Positions 53,238 through 63,766 are shown, counted from the first letter of the stretch. The stretch: DNA of 64,000 nt from Litorimonas sp964352855 (GCA_964352855.1 CAYGTR010000005.1:34789-98788), one strand, 5' to 3'. Notes: generated by a model not told the origin, from the letters alone. Program-made: numbers and translations.

Positions 53238-54128
53238 TTAAGGCACATCGCTATCATCGCCTTGCGGCGTCAGCGCTTGAAAATCAAAAAACTCTGTATC
53301 CAAAAGATGCGACGGCCTGACATGAGATAAGGCGCGCATCATGCTTGCTTTTGTTCCCGGCGCTTGCGCTTCCCACTCCCGAAGGCGTTGTCCCATAATT
53401 TGTCTTTGTAGACCATCTTGGGAGCCGCATAAATTACAAGGAATAATCGGACAGCCGAGCGCCGACGTATATTTCGCCAAATCACTTTCTGCTGTTTCAA
53501 TTAAAGGCCGAATAACGGTTACATCCCTAGCGTCATTCAAAAGCTTCCCCGGCATGGCCGCGAGCCTGCCGCCTTTAGTAAAGTTCATCATAAATGTTGC
53601 CAGAGCATCCTCGCGGTGATGCCCGAGAACGATTGCACTACAGCCTTCTTCGCGTGCGACCCGGTAAAGAATACCGCGTCTCAAACGTGAGCACAGCGAG
53701 CAGTAAGTTTTATTCTCAGGCACTTTTTCCGTCACGATGGAATAAGTATCGCGTGTCTCTATGCGGTAGGGAACACCCAGACTTTCAAACCATTCCGGTA
53801 AAATGTGATCGGGAAAACCAGGTTGTCTTTGATCCAAATTACAGGCCAACAGATCCACAGGTAGATCTCCATGGGCTTTCAAATCCAGCAGAATAGCCAA
53901 TAAAGCATAGCTATCTTTTCCACCGGACAGGCAAACAAGCCAACGCGGGGTTGCCGCTTTACCGATCATACCATATCGGCCAATCGCCTCTGCGGCTTGT
54001 CGCTTGAGGCGTTTGCGCAGACGGTTAAAATTTGTCGTTGCAGGCGCCTGGCAAAATAAAGCCCGGGCAATTTCAGTGTACTCTGGCTTAGCTTCAGACA
54101 CGCGTTTTTCAGAGAGGGTTAAAGCCAT
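53238..54128 (-). CDS. ttcA: tRNA 2-thiocytidine synthetase TtcA
   Basis: 296 residues. The PP-loop SGGKDSYALLAILLDL and the cysteine motifs CSLCSRLRRG and CNLCGSQ match TtcA, which thiolates C32 of tRNA with an Fe-S cluster. Its ATG follows the MscS stop with no gap (TAA then ATG), a strong sign of translational coupling. Functional linkage of the two is not known. Confidence 0.94.
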   Translation of the reverse strand: MALTLSEKRVSEAKPEYTEIARALFCQAPATTNFNRLRKRLKRQAAEAIGRYGMIGKAATPRWLVCLSGGKDSYALLAILLDLKAHGDLPVDLLACNLDQRQPGFPDHILPEWFESLGVPYRIETRDTYSIVTEKVPENKTYCSLCSRLRRGILYRVAREEGCSAIVLGHHREDALATFMMNFTKGGRLAAMPGKLLNDARDVTVIRPLIETAESDLAKYTSALGCPIIPCNLCGSQDGLQRQIMGQRLREWEAQAPGTKASMMRALSHVRPSHLLDTEFFDFQALTPQGDDSDVP

Positions 54129-55751
54129 TTATTTGACATTTCGGATAACGCGTTGGGGATAAGGTATCGTGATATTATTCGCTTTAAGCGTCCGCCACAC
54201 AATGAAATTCACATCCGACGTAAATTTATTGGCACCGTCATCAATACCTTCGCACCAAAATTCTATCGCCATATTGATACCGCTATCTCCGAAGCTCCGA
54301 AGCTCGAGATCGGGTAATTCAGGCGCTTCCAAGATTTGAGGATGTTTGAGAACTTCAGGAATTAAAATATCTTCCAAACTGTCAAGATCAGTTTCGTAGG
54401 CCACTGAGAACTCAACTTCATAACGTTGACGCGGATCTTTATGCGTCCAGTTTTCATATGCTTCTTCGGTGAACTTCGTATTCGGCACCATGATATCTTT
54501 TCCGTCCGCGGTCTCAACCGTTGTCGATCGCATGTTAATCGCTTCGACATGACCTTGTTGACCATCAGGCAAGACGACGAAATCTCCAACTTTTACCGTC
54601 CTGTCAAACAATATGATGAGCCCTGAAATGAAATTCGCTGCAATAGGTTGGAGCCCAAAACCGATCCCCAAGCCAATCGCTGAGAAAATAACAACAAGAC
54701 CGGAAAGTGGAATGCCTGCAAAAGACAGAACCAAAACGACCAAAATAACAAAGAGCAATATCTGGAAAAGCTTGGCGACGATTTCTCTGACGCCGACATC
54801 AAGCGTTTCTTGCGACCGAATGGCATCTTGGCCTTTTGTATTTGAGAAATTACCTAACCAAAAGAAAAGCCCCCCGAAAATAGCAAGGCGCACGAGCGTC
54901 ATAATTGTAATGGGTGTATCGCCCATCGACATAATCGTCGTGCCGTTCAAGGCAGCGATGAAATCGTCATAATAACCAAAAACAGCCAAGAGGGCGAGCG
55001 GTACAAACGCCCATGTCGCAATTTTTTGGAAAAGCGGGTTGGAAACAAATTCTTTAATGGCCGAGAAAAGCAGAAAAACAACAGCTAAACCCTGCACGAG
55101 CTTTACCAACCAATCTTGGCCAACCACCGGAATAGCCTTTAAGATCACTGCAAAAATCGCCAGCAACCCTACCAGAAAAATAGGCCTTAAAAGGTTCCGC
55201 GCCCGATAGACGTAGTCACGCACAAATTTTAGTTTCACATCGTCAGAAGGCGCATCCGCAAAAAGAAAAACCCGCTTCCGAATAGCGCCCGCCAAAATCG
55301 GGGCCATAAAATAGGCCAGAATGACGGCGCCAAGTTGCGCCAAAAATGTAAGACTTGTCAGCCAGCCCAGAATCTTATCCAACCAAGCGCGTGCCATGTC
55401 CTGAAGATTAGCAGAGTCAATCAGCGGAGCCCTCTCCTCTTCAGCTCGCGCGTCCGGGACTGATTTCACTAAGGCTTGTTGTTGGGCTCTTACGGCATCC
55501 GCAATCGCGCGGTCGGCTTTGGCGCGCGCATCAATGGCGGCAATAAGCGCTGGGTCATTCAAATCAATTGTCTGTGGGCTATCAAGTGGCGCCTGCTCTG
55601 CGAGAGCAACAGGCGGCTCTGTCATTTCAACGGGAGCAGGCGACTCATTATCAGGCGTTTGCTCAGACGATTGCGCGACAACCCAAGAGGCGCTGAACGC
55701 CACAAACAAAAAGCTTAAAACAAGCGTCCGGATTACGTTGAATATGGCCAC
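54129..55751 (-). CDS. MscS family mechanosensitive channel
   Basis: 540 residues. An N-terminal signal and a proline/acid-rich periplasmic stretch precede five or so transmembrane helices. The pore helix has FSAIGLGIGFGLQPIAANFISGLIILFDR, followed by the beta domain FVVLPDGQQGHVEAINMRSTTVETADGKDIMVPN and the C-terminal alpha/beta domain. It should release osmolytes on hypo-osmotic shock. It is upstream of ttcA and divergent from argG. Confidence 0.93.
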   Translation of the reverse strand: MAIFNVIRTLVLSFLFVAFSASWVVAQSSEQTPDNESPAPVEMTEPPVALAEQAPLDSPQTIDLNDPALIAAIDARAKADRAIADAVRAQQQALVKSVPDARAEEERAPLIDSANLQDMARAWLDKILGWLTSLTFLAQLGAVILAYFMAPILAGAIRKRVFLFADAPSDDVKLKFVRDYVYRARNLLRPIFLVGLLAIFAVILKAIPVVGQDWLVKLVQGLAVVFLLFSAIKEFVSNPLFQKIATWAFVPLALLAVFGYYDDFIAALNGTTIMSMGDTPITIMTLVRLAIFGGLFFWLGNFSNTKGQDAIRSQETLDVGVREIVAKLFQILLFVILVVLVLSFAGIPLSGLVVIFSAIGLGIGFGLQPIAANFISGLIILFDRTVKVGDFVVLPDGQQGHVEAINMRSTTVETADGKDIMVPNTKFTEEAYENWTHKDPRQRYEVEFSVAYETDLDSLEDILIPEVLKHPQILEAPELPDLELRSFGDSGINMAIEFWCEGIDDGANKFTSDVNFIVWRTLKANNITIPYPQRVIRNVK

Positions 55752-55872
55752 AAAGTTCCCCTATCTAAACCAAGGCACTTGTTAAGCTAAATTATCATAA
55801 TTTGTAAACAACTATGGCCTTTATGAGTCGTTTTAGGTTATGGGAATGCGCAAATTAAGGAGCCATTCGGTT

Positions 55873-57096
55873 ATGATTAAGCCAAAGAAAGTCGTCCTCG
55901 CTTATTCCGGAGGTCTGGATACATCCATCATCTTGAAATGGTTGCAGGAGGAAAAGGGTTGCGAGGTCGTTACCTTTACTGCGGATCTTGGTCAGGGCGA
56001 GGAATTAGAACCTGCACGTCGCAAAGCGGAAGCCCAAGGCGTGAAAGAAATTTTCATTGATGACTTGCGCGAAGAATTTGTCCGCGACTTTGTTTTCCCG
56101 ATGATGCGCGCCAATGCAGTTTATGAAGGCCTTTATTTGTTGGGCACCTCCATTGCGCGCCCCCTTATCTCTAAACGTCAAATTGAAATTGCGCATATGG
56201 TGGGCGCAGATGCCGTCTGTCACGGCGCGACGGGCAAAGGAAATGACCAAGTCCGCTTTGAATTGGGCTATTATGCGTTAGACCCGGACATAAAAGTTAT
56301 CGCCCCATGGCGAGAGTGGGATTTAAATTCACGCACAAAACTCATTGAATATGCGGAAAAACACGGCATAGAAATCGCAAAAGATAAGCGCGGAGAAGCC
56401 CCCTTCTCTGTTGACGCAAACCTGCTTCATACCTCGTCCGAGGGCAAAGCCCTCGAAGACCCGAATGTTGAAGCGCCTGATTTCGTTTATCAACGGACCG
56501 TCGCCCCCGAAGATGCGCCTGATAAACCCACGTATATCACAGTCGGTTTTGAAAAGGGGGATGCCGTCTCCATTGATGGCAAAGCCCTGTCTCCGGCCGC
56601 GCTTTTAACCCAACTTAATGAACTTGGCGGCGCCAACGGTATTGGCCGTCTGGACCTTTTGGAAAACCGGTTTGTCGGTATGAAATCTCGCGGCATTTAC
56701 GAGACGCCCGGCGGGACAATCTTGCTGATGGCCCATCGGGGGATAGAGCAAATTACTCTGGATAAAGGTGCGGCACATTTGAAAGATGAACTCATGCCGA
56801 AATATGCCGAGCTTATTTATAACGGGTATTGGTTTAGTCCGGAACGTGAAATGCTCCAAGCTGCCATAGATCATAGCCAAGAATTAGTTACGGGCACAGT
56901 GCGCCTTAAACTCTATAAAGGCAGCGTTGATATTGTCGGACGTGAAAGCCCTTATTCCCTTTATTCTCAAGAACACGTCACCTTTGAAGAGGATGATGTG
57001 TATGATCAAGCGGACGCAGGCGGGTTCATTAAAATTAACGCCCTGCGCCTGCGCCTCTTAAAAGCACGGGATCGCAAAGCCGGGAAAAATGATTAG
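55873..57096 (+). CDS. argG: argininosuccinate synthase
   Basis: 407 residues from the ATG at 55873 (AAGGAG upstream). The PP-loop VLAYSGGLDTSIILKWL is near the N-terminus; TADLGQGEELEPARRKA, then SLYSQEHVTFEEDDVY near the C-terminus complete the signature. It joins citrulline and aspartate in arginine synthesis. It stands alone; argH is not adjacent. An in-frame ATG at 55840 would add 11 residues and is less likely. Confidence 0.96.
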   Translation: MIKPKKVVLAYSGGLDTSIILKWLQEEKGCEVVTFTADLGQGEELEPARRKAEAQGVKEIFIDDLREEFVRDFVFPMMRANAVYEGLYLLGTSIARPLISKRQIEIAHMVGADAVCHGATGKGNDQVRFELGYYALDPDIKVIAPWREWDLNSRTKLIEYAEKHGIEIAKDKRGEAPFSVDANLLHTSSEGKALEDPNVEAPDFVYQRTVAPEDAPDKPTYITVGFEKGDAVSIDGKALSPAALLTQLNELGGANGIGRLDLLENRFVGMKSRGIYETPGGTILLMAHRGIEQITLDKGAAHLKDELMPKYAELIYNGYWFSPEREMLQAAIDHSQELVTGTVRLKLYKGSVDIVGRESPYSLYSQEHVTFEEDDVYDQADAGGFIKINALRLRLLKARDRKAGKND

Positions 57097-57233
57097 GTCA
57101 CATTACGCGTCTCTTACAAAAAACTCATTTTTATAAGAGATGTGTTAACCGTCACAATTAGGACTCATTTAAATAATTAAGCGTAAGTTTAGACGCAAAG
57201 TTAGCCTGAGGGGGCAAACAGGGGACTAAACCT

Positions 57234-58982
57234 ATGCCACAAAGCTTGCGCCATCTTTTGCTAACCAGTGCTATTTTCCTTGTTGCTTGCGGTGGGGGCA
57301 GTAGTGGTGGCGGATCTCCGAGTGTCGGCGGTGGACAAGGATCCTCGCCTCCCCCTCCCCCACCGGCTCAAACAAAAATAGACACCCTAGAGGAAGCGTC
57401 TCGTTTTTTGAATATGGCTGGTTTCGGCGATGATACCGCAACTTTAGAGGGTCTCGTTAATCAGAATGCAGAAAATTGGGTCATACAACAAATGAGCTTG
57501 CCCCATCAATCATATCTGACCCAAACCCGGAATCGCTTAACGACAATGGGAGATAATGGGCCACGCAATAGCGCGCACAATATCGTTTTTTGGAAACGCA
57601 TGATTACAAGTGATGATCAATTGCGCCATCGCATGACCTATGCGTTATCCCAAATCGTTGTCGTATCAGACCGCTCAATAAGTAATTCCAAAGCTATGGC
57701 TTATTACATGGATATCCTCGGCAAAAACGCCTTTGGGAATTACAAAGATATCTTGATGGAGGTGACTTACTCACCAGCTATGGCGGACTATCTGACTTAT
57801 TTAAACAACAGAAAGGCCGACGAAAAAACCGGTCGTATGCCGGATGAAAATTACGCCCGAGAGCTTTTACAGCTTTTCGCGATAGGCGTGAATGAACTCA
57901 ATATGGACGGGACATTAAAACTTGATGGGGCAGGTGAACCCATTCCGACATTTTCGAATGAAGACATTGGTGGATTAGCTCGCGTTTTCACAGGCCTAAA
58001 ACTTGATAGAGATGCCGCGACTGAGTGGAGTGATCGTTTCACATTTCCCCTCGCAATTGATGAACGCAATCATTCTGAATTAGAAAAAACATTTTTAGGT
58101 CAGACAATTATTGCTAATACGCCGGCACAAGAAACAATTGATCAAGCCATTAACGCCATTTTCGAACACCCAAATGTGGCGCCCTTTATATCGAGGCAGT
58201 TAATCCAACGGTTTACGGCCTCTAACCCTGAACCTTCTTATGTGCAACGTGTTGCACAGGCCTTTGAAAGCGGGTCTTTCACTGGTCCTGATGGCACAGT
58301 GTTCGGCACAACAGGCCGTGGTGACCTAGCCGCAACCCTTGCCGCAATCCTCTTGGATGAGTCTCAGCTCGACAATAGTTATCAGACACCCGGGAGTGGA
58401 GATTTAACGGATATTGGGAAAATAAGGGAGCCCGTCCTTAATTTTGTCCATTGGGCACGCGCTTTTGATGTTTCACCTGCCTCAACAGAGCTGGAAGGCA
58501 AGCTCATTTGGAATGCAAATGATCAGCTAGGCCAATCACCCTTTGGAAGTTTAAGCGTATTCAATTTTTATAGGCCCGGGTTTATTCCGGGAGGAACACA
58601 GGCTGGGGAACGAGGACTCACTGTGCCTGAAATGCAACTCGTCAACGCCGCTGCACGTAATGGCTATATCGAATTCATGACCGACTACATAATGGATAGA
58701 AGTTATGTCATCGGGAACGATAAAGACGCAATAAGCTTCAAGCCCGATTATTCCGATCTTATCCTGCTTTGGGATGATATCCCCGCTATGATTGATCATT
58801 TGGACAAACTCTTAACGTTTGGACGCATGAGCGACGACACGAAACAGAATATTACAGACCTTATGGCAGAGATTACTGTGCGTTCGGATACGACTGAGAA
58901 TGCAGCCGATGATAAATTACTGCGTGCAGAATTGGCGGTTCTATTAACCGTCACTTCCCCAGAATTTATGACACAGCAATAA
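57234..58982 (+). CDS. DUF1800 domain lipoprotein
   Basis: 582 residues. The signal ends in the lipobox LVAC followed by a Gly/Ser/Pro-rich linker. The DUF1800 region carries ASRFLNMAGFGDD, the RMTYALSQIVVVSD block and ENYARELLQLFAIGVNELN, with FNFYRPGF near 450. DUF1800 proteins are of unknown function and are nearly always next to DUF1501 proteins, as here (13-base gap). A role in export or envelope handling of polymers has been suggested but not shown. Confidence 0.92.
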   Translation: MPQSLRHLLLTSAIFLVACGGGSSGGGSPSVGGGQGSSPPPPPPAQTKIDTLEEASRFLNMAGFGDDTATLEGLVNQNAENWVIQQMSLPHQSYLTQTRNRLTTMGDNGPRNSAHNIVFWKRMITSDDQLRHRMTYALSQIVVVSDRSISNSKAMAYYMDILGKNAFGNYKDILMEVTYSPAMADYLTYLNNRKADEKTGRMPDENYARELLQLFAIGVNELNMDGTLKLDGAGEPIPTFSNEDIGGLARVFTGLKLDRDAATEWSDRFTFPLAIDERNHSELEKTFLGQTIIANTPAQETIDQAINAIFEHPNVAPFISRQLIQRFTASNPEPSYVQRVAQAFESGSFTGPDGTVFGTTGRGDLAATLAAILLDESQLDNSYQTPGSGDLTDIGKIREPVLNFVHWARAFDVSPASTELEGKLIWNANDQLGQSPFGSLSVFNFYRPGFIPGGTQAGERGLTVPEMQLVNAAARNGYIEFMTDYIMDRSYVIGNDKDAISFKPDYSDLILLWDDIPAMIDHLDKLLTFGRMSDDTKQNITDLMAEITVRSDTTENAADDKLLRAELAVLLTVTSPEFMTQQ

Positions 58983-58995
58983 AAGGAAACGCCTC

Positions 58996-60411
58996 ATGAC
59001 TTACTATAATCGCCGTCGTTTTCTAAAATCATCTGCTGCCTTAGGCTTTGCTGGCAGCACAGGCTTACTCTCAGCACTGACAACGCAATCTGCGAATGCG
59101 ATGGATGTGTCAGGCTATAAAGCGCTGGTTTGTATATTCCTTAAGGGTGGAATAGATGGATATGATACAGTCCTGCCGTTAGATGTTCCGTCTTATGACG
59201 CCTTTAAAGGCATTCGTCCCGATCTCTTTTCCCTTTACGATTCTGATAATCCTAATTCGAGCCGTAATCGAGACAACCTTTTGTCGGTTGGCGCTTTAGC
59301 CAATGATACAAGCCGTCAATTTGCGCTGCCGCGCGAAATGGCTGAATTAAAAAGCCTATATGATAGTGGGCAAATGGCTATTGTGGGCAATGTTGGCCCT
59401 CTGATTGAACCGACAACGCGTGATGGCATGGAAAACCGCCAATCCCGCTTACCTAAAAGTCTATTCTCTCATAATGACCAACAATCGACGTGGATGTCTA
59501 TGAATATCGAAGGCCGCAATGATGGGTGGGGGGCTAAATTTGCTAAAATCGCGGCAGATGCAGACCCAACCAGTAATAGTGCATTTTCAGCGATTACCAC
59601 GTCTTCAAATGACATTTTCTTGAGAGGTCAAGGCATCTCTCAATTTAAGACGAAATCAGGTGGGGCGTCAGAGCCATCAATTATCAGTCGAAATTGGATG
59701 CTTCGGTCAGCGAGAAATTCCGGTGCCGCCAGAGACATTTTGAGACGCCATTTTGGTAGTGACAACTATGTCAGCCAAAATATCTTACAAGCAGATCTCG
59801 CCGCCTCCCATAAAGAAGGTCGCACAACAATTGAACAATATATTTCAGCCATTGAAAATGCATCGCCGATTTCCACAGAGTTTCCAAATACTGGCCTTGG
59901 CCGTCAATTAGAAGCGATTGCGGAATCAATTTCACTGCGAGGCGGATTGAACATAAGCCGCCAAATCTTTTTTGCGTCTATGGGCGGGTTTGATACACAC
60001 AACAACCAGGCCACAGGGTTGCCGAATAAGCATATAGAAATTTCACAAGCCATTGCAGCATTTCAGCGGGCAATGTCTGAGTTAGGCACCACAAATGACG
60101 TCACAACATTCACAGCAGCAGACTTTGGCAGAACAATGGTCTCTAATGGTGACGGCACAGATCATGGGTGGGGCAATCATCATTTTGTTGTCGGCGGCGC
60201 AGTTAAAGGCTCCAAAATTGTCGGGGACATTCCAGCTTATGACTTGGGTCTTCAAAACTATACGAAAACGCGCGGACGCCTTATCCCAACAACATCGGTC
60301 GATGAATACGCAGCCACACTCGGACGATGGTTTGGATTAAACGATACAGATTTATCCGAAGCGTTGCCGCATTGGGGTAATTTCAATCGTAACTATCTCG
60401 ACCTCTTCTAA
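58996..60411 (+). CDS. DUF1501 protein, Tat-exported
   Basis: 471 residues. The N-terminus YNRRRFLKSSAALGFAGSTG is a classic twin-arginine signal. Sulfatase-like fold blocks follow: LVCIFLKGGIDGYDTVLPLD, then FFASMGGFDTHNNQ and TAADFGRTMVSNGDGTDHGWG. DUF1501 proteins have an alkaline-phosphatase-like core of unknown activity. It pairs with the upstream DUF1800 gene, sharing its transcript. Confidence 0.93.
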   Translation: MTYYNRRRFLKSSAALGFAGSTGLLSALTTQSANAMDVSGYKALVCIFLKGGIDGYDTVLPLDVPSYDAFKGIRPDLFSLYDSDNPNSSRNRDNLLSVGALANDTSRQFALPREMAELKSLYDSGQMAIVGNVGPLIEPTTRDGMENRQSRLPKSLFSHNDQQSTWMSMNIEGRNDGWGAKFAKIAADADPTSNSAFSAITTSSNDIFLRGQGISQFKTKSGGASEPSIISRNWMLRSARNSGAARDILRRHFGSDNYVSQNILQADLAASHKEGRTTIEQYISAIENASPISTEFPNTGLGRQLEAIAESISLRGGLNISRQIFFASMGGFDTHNNQATGLPNKHIEISQAIAAFQRAMSELGTTNDVTTFTAADFGRTMVSNGDGTDHGWGNHHFVVGGAVKGSKIVGDIPAYDLGLQNYTKTRGRLIPTTSVDEYAATLGRWFGLNDTDLSEALPHWGNFNRNYLDLF

Positions 60412-60519
60412 ATTCTTTTACCTGCGCATGAATATTGTGCTATTTGCCTAAAATAGGGCTATGACTTTGCGCCGAATTGGCGTAGCGCAGGCTCATAATT
60501 TATAGCACAGGCTAGGGTC

Positions 60520-61938
60520 ATGGCACAGTCATCCTCCAAGGAACTTAACTTCCGCCAAAGCGTCGATTTAATGTTTAATCGCGCGGCAAGTTTTGTCGAT
60601 ATCTCACCCAAAATGATTGAAAAAATCCGCGTTTGTAACGCGACCTATACGGTGCGTTTCGGCGTAAGGCTTCGCGGAGAAGTCCATACTTTTGTAGGTT
60701 ATCGGGCCGTGCACTCTGAACATAAAGAGCCCGTCAAAGGCGGCATTCGCTATTCGCTCGCTGTGAATCAAGACGAAGTTGAAGCCCTCGCTGCCTTAAT
60801 GACTTATAAAACGGCGCTTGTAGATGTACCCTTTGGTGGCTCCAAAGGCGGACTTTGTATCAACCCCCGCGCATGGTCCGAAGAAGAGCTTGAGCGCATC
60901 ACGCGCCGTTTCACATTTGAGCTATCGCGTCGGGATCTTATTCACCCTTCATTGAACGTTCCCGCCCCTGATATGGGGACAGGCGAGCGGGAGATGGCTT
61001 GGATGATGGATGAATATCGCCGCCTGCATAATCAGAATATTGATGCCATTGCCTGTGTGACGGGCAAGCCCGTTCACTTAGGCGGTATTGAGGGTCGGGT
61101 CGAAGCCACAGGGCGCGGCGTTCAATATGCGTTACGTGAATTTTTTCGTCACCCAGATGATAAGAAAAAAGCGGGCTTGCGCGGCGAACTGGACGGCAAG
61201 AAAATCATTGTCCAAGGCCTTGGTAATGTGGGCTATCACGCGGCCCTCTTCTTGGCCGAAGAAGACGGTGCAAAAATTATTTCCGTGATTGAGCGCGGGG
61301 GCATTATCCGAAATCCAAAAGGGATCAATATTCAAGCCCTGCGTGATCATATGACCTCCGGCGAAGACCTATCCAAATTTGAGGGCGGTGAGTTTAGCGA
61401 ACCTGATCCGGCCGCAATTTGTGAAAAATGCGATATCCTGATACCGGCGGCGCTTGAAGGTGTTATCCATGTCGAAAACGCGCATAATGTGAAAGCCAAA
61501 TTAATTATCGAAGCTGCCAATGGCCCCGTTACCGCCATGGCGGATAAAATTCTGCGCGATAAGGGCGTATTCATTATCCCCGATATGTATGCCAATGCGG
61601 GCGGCGTGACGGTGTCCTATTTTGAGTGGGTCAAAAACGTCAACCACATTCGCTTTGGGCGGTTGCAGCGCCGGAATGAAGAACGGAAATATAATATCTT
61701 AATTGACGCTCTTGAAAACCAAGGCATGAAATTCTCCAAAGGCTTTAAGAAAGAATATATGGAAGGCGCGAGCGAACTCGACCTAGTCCGCGCGGGTTTG
61801 GATGACACGATGCGCACAGCCTATCAGAATATTAAGAGCTCTTTGGAAAACAAACCTGAGCTCGAGGATTTCCGCACTGCTGCGTTTTATAGCGTTATCG
61901 AAGATATTGCCCTGCACTATCGCAGCATCGGACTTTAA
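60520..61938 (+). CDS. Glu/Leu/Phe/Val dehydrogenase family enzyme
   Basis: 472 residues. The lysine-rich site EPVKGGIRYSLAVNQDEVEALAALMTYK and FGGSKGG bind the amino acid; VHLGGIEGRVEATGRGV and QGLGNVGYHAALFLAEEDG form the nucleotide domain. Length is that of NAD-type glutamate dehydrogenases of alphaproteobacteria. It would interconvert glutamate and 2-oxoglutarate and so feed the TCA genes of this window, but a branched-chain or aromatic substrate cannot be excluded. Confidence 0.93.
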   Translation: MAQSSSKELNFRQSVDLMFNRAASFVDISPKMIEKIRVCNATYTVRFGVRLRGEVHTFVGYRAVHSEHKEPVKGGIRYSLAVNQDEVEALAALMTYKTALVDVPFGGSKGGLCINPRAWSEEELERITRRFTFELSRRDLIHPSLNVPAPDMGTGEREMAWMMDEYRRLHNQNIDAIACVTGKPVHLGGIEGRVEATGRGVQYALREFFRHPDDKKKAGLRGELDGKKIIVQGLGNVGYHAALFLAEEDGAKIISVIERGGIIRNPKGINIQALRDHMTSGEDLSKFEGGEFSEPDPAAICEKCDILIPAALEGVIHVENAHNVKAKLIIEAANGPVTAMADKILRDKGVFIIPDMYANAGGVTVSYFEWVKNVNHIRFGRLQRRNEERKYNILIDALENQGMKFSKGFKKEYMEGASELDLVRAGLDDTMRTAYQNIKSSLENKPELEDFRTAAFYSVIEDIALHYRSIGL

Positions 61939-61972
61939 GTCAGCTTTTGAACCTCTCGCCTGCCTTAAACGT

Positions 61973-61992
61973 AATCTCCACAGACGGAGATT
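61973..61992 (+). promoter_or_regulatory. hairpin covering the DUF2177 ribosome site
   Basis: A 7-bp stem AATCTCC / GGAGATT with loop ACAGAC; the 3' arm holds the GGAG ribosome site for the ATG at 61999. It could limit translation. The stem is the same as at 5159-5182. Confidence 0.4.
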
Positions 61993-61998
61993 TTGGGC

Positions 61999-62400
61999 AT
62001 GGTATATATTATCGCTTATTTGGGAACGCTCATTGCATTCTTTGCCATTGATATGGTCTGGTTAGGCCTGGTCGCCAAAAACTTTTACCGCGATCAATTA
62101 GGTAGCCTGATGGCGGATAGCCCGAATTGGGGCGTCGCGATTGTCTTTTACCTTTTATATATTGCCGGTATCGTCTTCTTTGCTGTCAAGCCCGCCCTAG
62201 ATGCAGACAGCCTCCTCAAAGGCACTCTCTATGGGGCTTTGTTCGGTTTTTTCTGTTATGCCACTTATGATCTGACGAACCTTGCAACGCTTAAAAATTG
62301 GCCGCCGAAAATGGTCGTTGTTGATATTATTTGGGGCACAGTCCTGACAGGCGCTTGCGCCACAGCCGGCGCTTGGGCGGCCCTTAAATTTGCCGCCTAG
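61999..62400 (+). CDS. DUF2177 membrane protein
   Basis: 133 residues from the ATG at 61999; a TTG six bases earlier is possible. It has four transmembrane helices with the family features IDMVWLGLVAKNFYRDQLGSLM, KGTLYGALFGFFCYATYDLTNLATL and DIIWGTVLTG. The DUF2177 function is unknown; members often sit beside cyclopropane-fatty-acid or lipid genes. Its stop overlaps the convergent OYE gene by four bases. Confidence 0.9.
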   Translation: MVYIIAYLGTLIAFFAIDMVWLGLVAKNFYRDQLGSLMADSPNWGVAIVFYLLYIAGIVFFAVKPALDADSLLKGTLYGALFGFFCYATYDLTNLATLKNWPPKMVVVDIIWGTVLTGACATAGAWAALKFAA

Positions 62401-63653
62401 CGCGAGGCAAGCCACGCCTTATATCGCTTCGTCTGCCGCGCTTGCGTGATTTGCTGGCTGATACTCGCCAAGAGAGGGCGCTGTTTTTGTTTCACCGGCA
62501 AGCCCTGCCCCATACGGTTTAATTGCTCTTTCGCGAGCGCCATATTGGCAAGCCCTTTGAGCGACTTATTCTTCCAATTGGCGGTTATAATATGCGTCGA
62601 CAGATTTTTGTCCGCCTTCCAATCCTGAGGGAGGTTCGGATTATAAGCCATCGCCCGCGCGATACCGACAATATCCACGCCTTCTGCCAAAGCCATTTCC
62701 GCAGTGTCGCGGCGCGTCACGCCACCCGTGACCATCAACGGCATCGTCGCCGCTTGGCCGATCTCTTTGGCAAAATCGAGGAAGAACATTTCACGTTCTT
62801 TTGTGCTTTGGGCGCGCCCATCTGTGGACATGCCCATCATCGCCGCGCTCTCATAGCTACCGCCGGACAGTTCCACAAAATCAACAGCCTCTCCGCCGAG
62901 CCAGTCCACGACCTGTTTGGCATCGCCCACATCAAAGCCCCCCTTTTGGAAATCAGCGGAATTCAGCTTCACGCCGACAATAAAGCCGGGCTCGACACGC
63001 GCTCTCACGGCGCGAATAATCTCGAGCAAGAAACGGGCACGGCTCTCTAGGCTCCCGCCCCATTCATCGTCGCGCAGATTTGTTAGAGGCGACAAAAATT
63101 GCGCGACCAGATAGCCATGTGCCGCATGAATTTGAACACCGTCAAAGCCGGCCCGTTCGGCTTGATGCGCGGAATCCGCAAAGCGCTTGATCATGCCGCG
63201 GATTTCATCAGGTGTCAGAGCCCGCGCAGGGGCAAACATTTTATCCGCCGGTCCTTCTAAGCTGACTTTTGTGTCTGATGCCGACACGGCCTGCGTCCCC
63301 ATATTAGCGTAGACCTGCCGCCCGGGATGAGAGAGTTGCATGACCAATGTCGCACCGCCGGATTTTCCTGCTGTCGCCCAGTGCTCAAAACGGGTGCGCG
63401 TGTCCGCGTCCGCCAGACTTCCCTGTTCCAGCAAAACGCCGCCCGGCCCCGTCATGGCGGTTGGGTCGACCATCACATTGCCTGTCAAAATCAATCCCAC
63501 CCCGCCCTTCGCCCAAGCGGTATAAAGATTGATGAGGCGCTCGCCCGGCACTTGCCCGGGGTCTGCTAAATTTTCCTCCATCGCCGCTTTGCACAGGCGA
63601 TTAGGGATCACGGCACCACAAGGAAGCGTCAGAGGGGAGAAGATGTCCGTCAT
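62397..63653 (-). CDS. NADH:flavin oxidoreductase, old yellow enzyme family
   Basis: 418 residues from the ATG at 63653; an ATG at 63701 would add 16 residues. TIM-barrel FMN enzyme: FSPLTLPCGAVIPNRLCKAAMEE opens it, and HAAHGYLVAQFLSPLTNLRDDEWGGSLESRARFLLEIIRAVR is the central block (quoted in part: QFLSPLTNLRDDEWGG). MVTGGVTRR gives the phosphate site. It reduces activated C=C bonds such as in enoates or enones; the natural substrate is unknown. Confidence 0.92.
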   Translation of the reverse strand: MTDIFSPLTLPCGAVIPNRLCKAAMEENLADPGQVPGERLINLYTAWAKGGVGLILTGNVMVDPTAMTGPGGVLLEQGSLADADTRTRFEHWATAGKSGGATLVMQLSHPGRQVYANMGTQAVSASDTKVSLEGPADKMFAPARALTPDEIRGMIKRFADSAHQAERAGFDGVQIHAAHGYLVAQFLSPLTNLRDDEWGGSLESRARFLLEIIRAVRARVEPGFIVGVKLNSADFQKGGFDVGDAKQVVDWLGGEAVDFVELSGGSYESAAMMGMSTDGRAQSTKEREMFFLDFAKEIGQAATMPLMVTGGVTRRDTAEMALAEGVDIVGIARAMAYNPNLPQDWKADKNLSTHIITANWKNKSLKGLANMALAKEQLNRMGQGLPVKQKQRPLLASISQQITQARQTKRYKAWLASR

Positions 63654-63766
63654 ATCAAAAGCCTTGAAATCTGTATGCGAGCGAGATGAATGCCCTATCA
63701 TTTAGCGTTAGACTTATCGGCTTAGGTGGCTTGCGGTCAATGGATTTACGCTTCTTACTTTTAAAA

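Noticed and set aside
57104..57140. Inverted TCTCTTA / TAAGAGA after argG as a terminator
   Set aside because: The loop is about 17 bases and no T run follows. The word ACGCGTCTCTTACAAAA resembles the pirin terminator (ACGCGCCTCTTACAAAA) but only one short match was seen.
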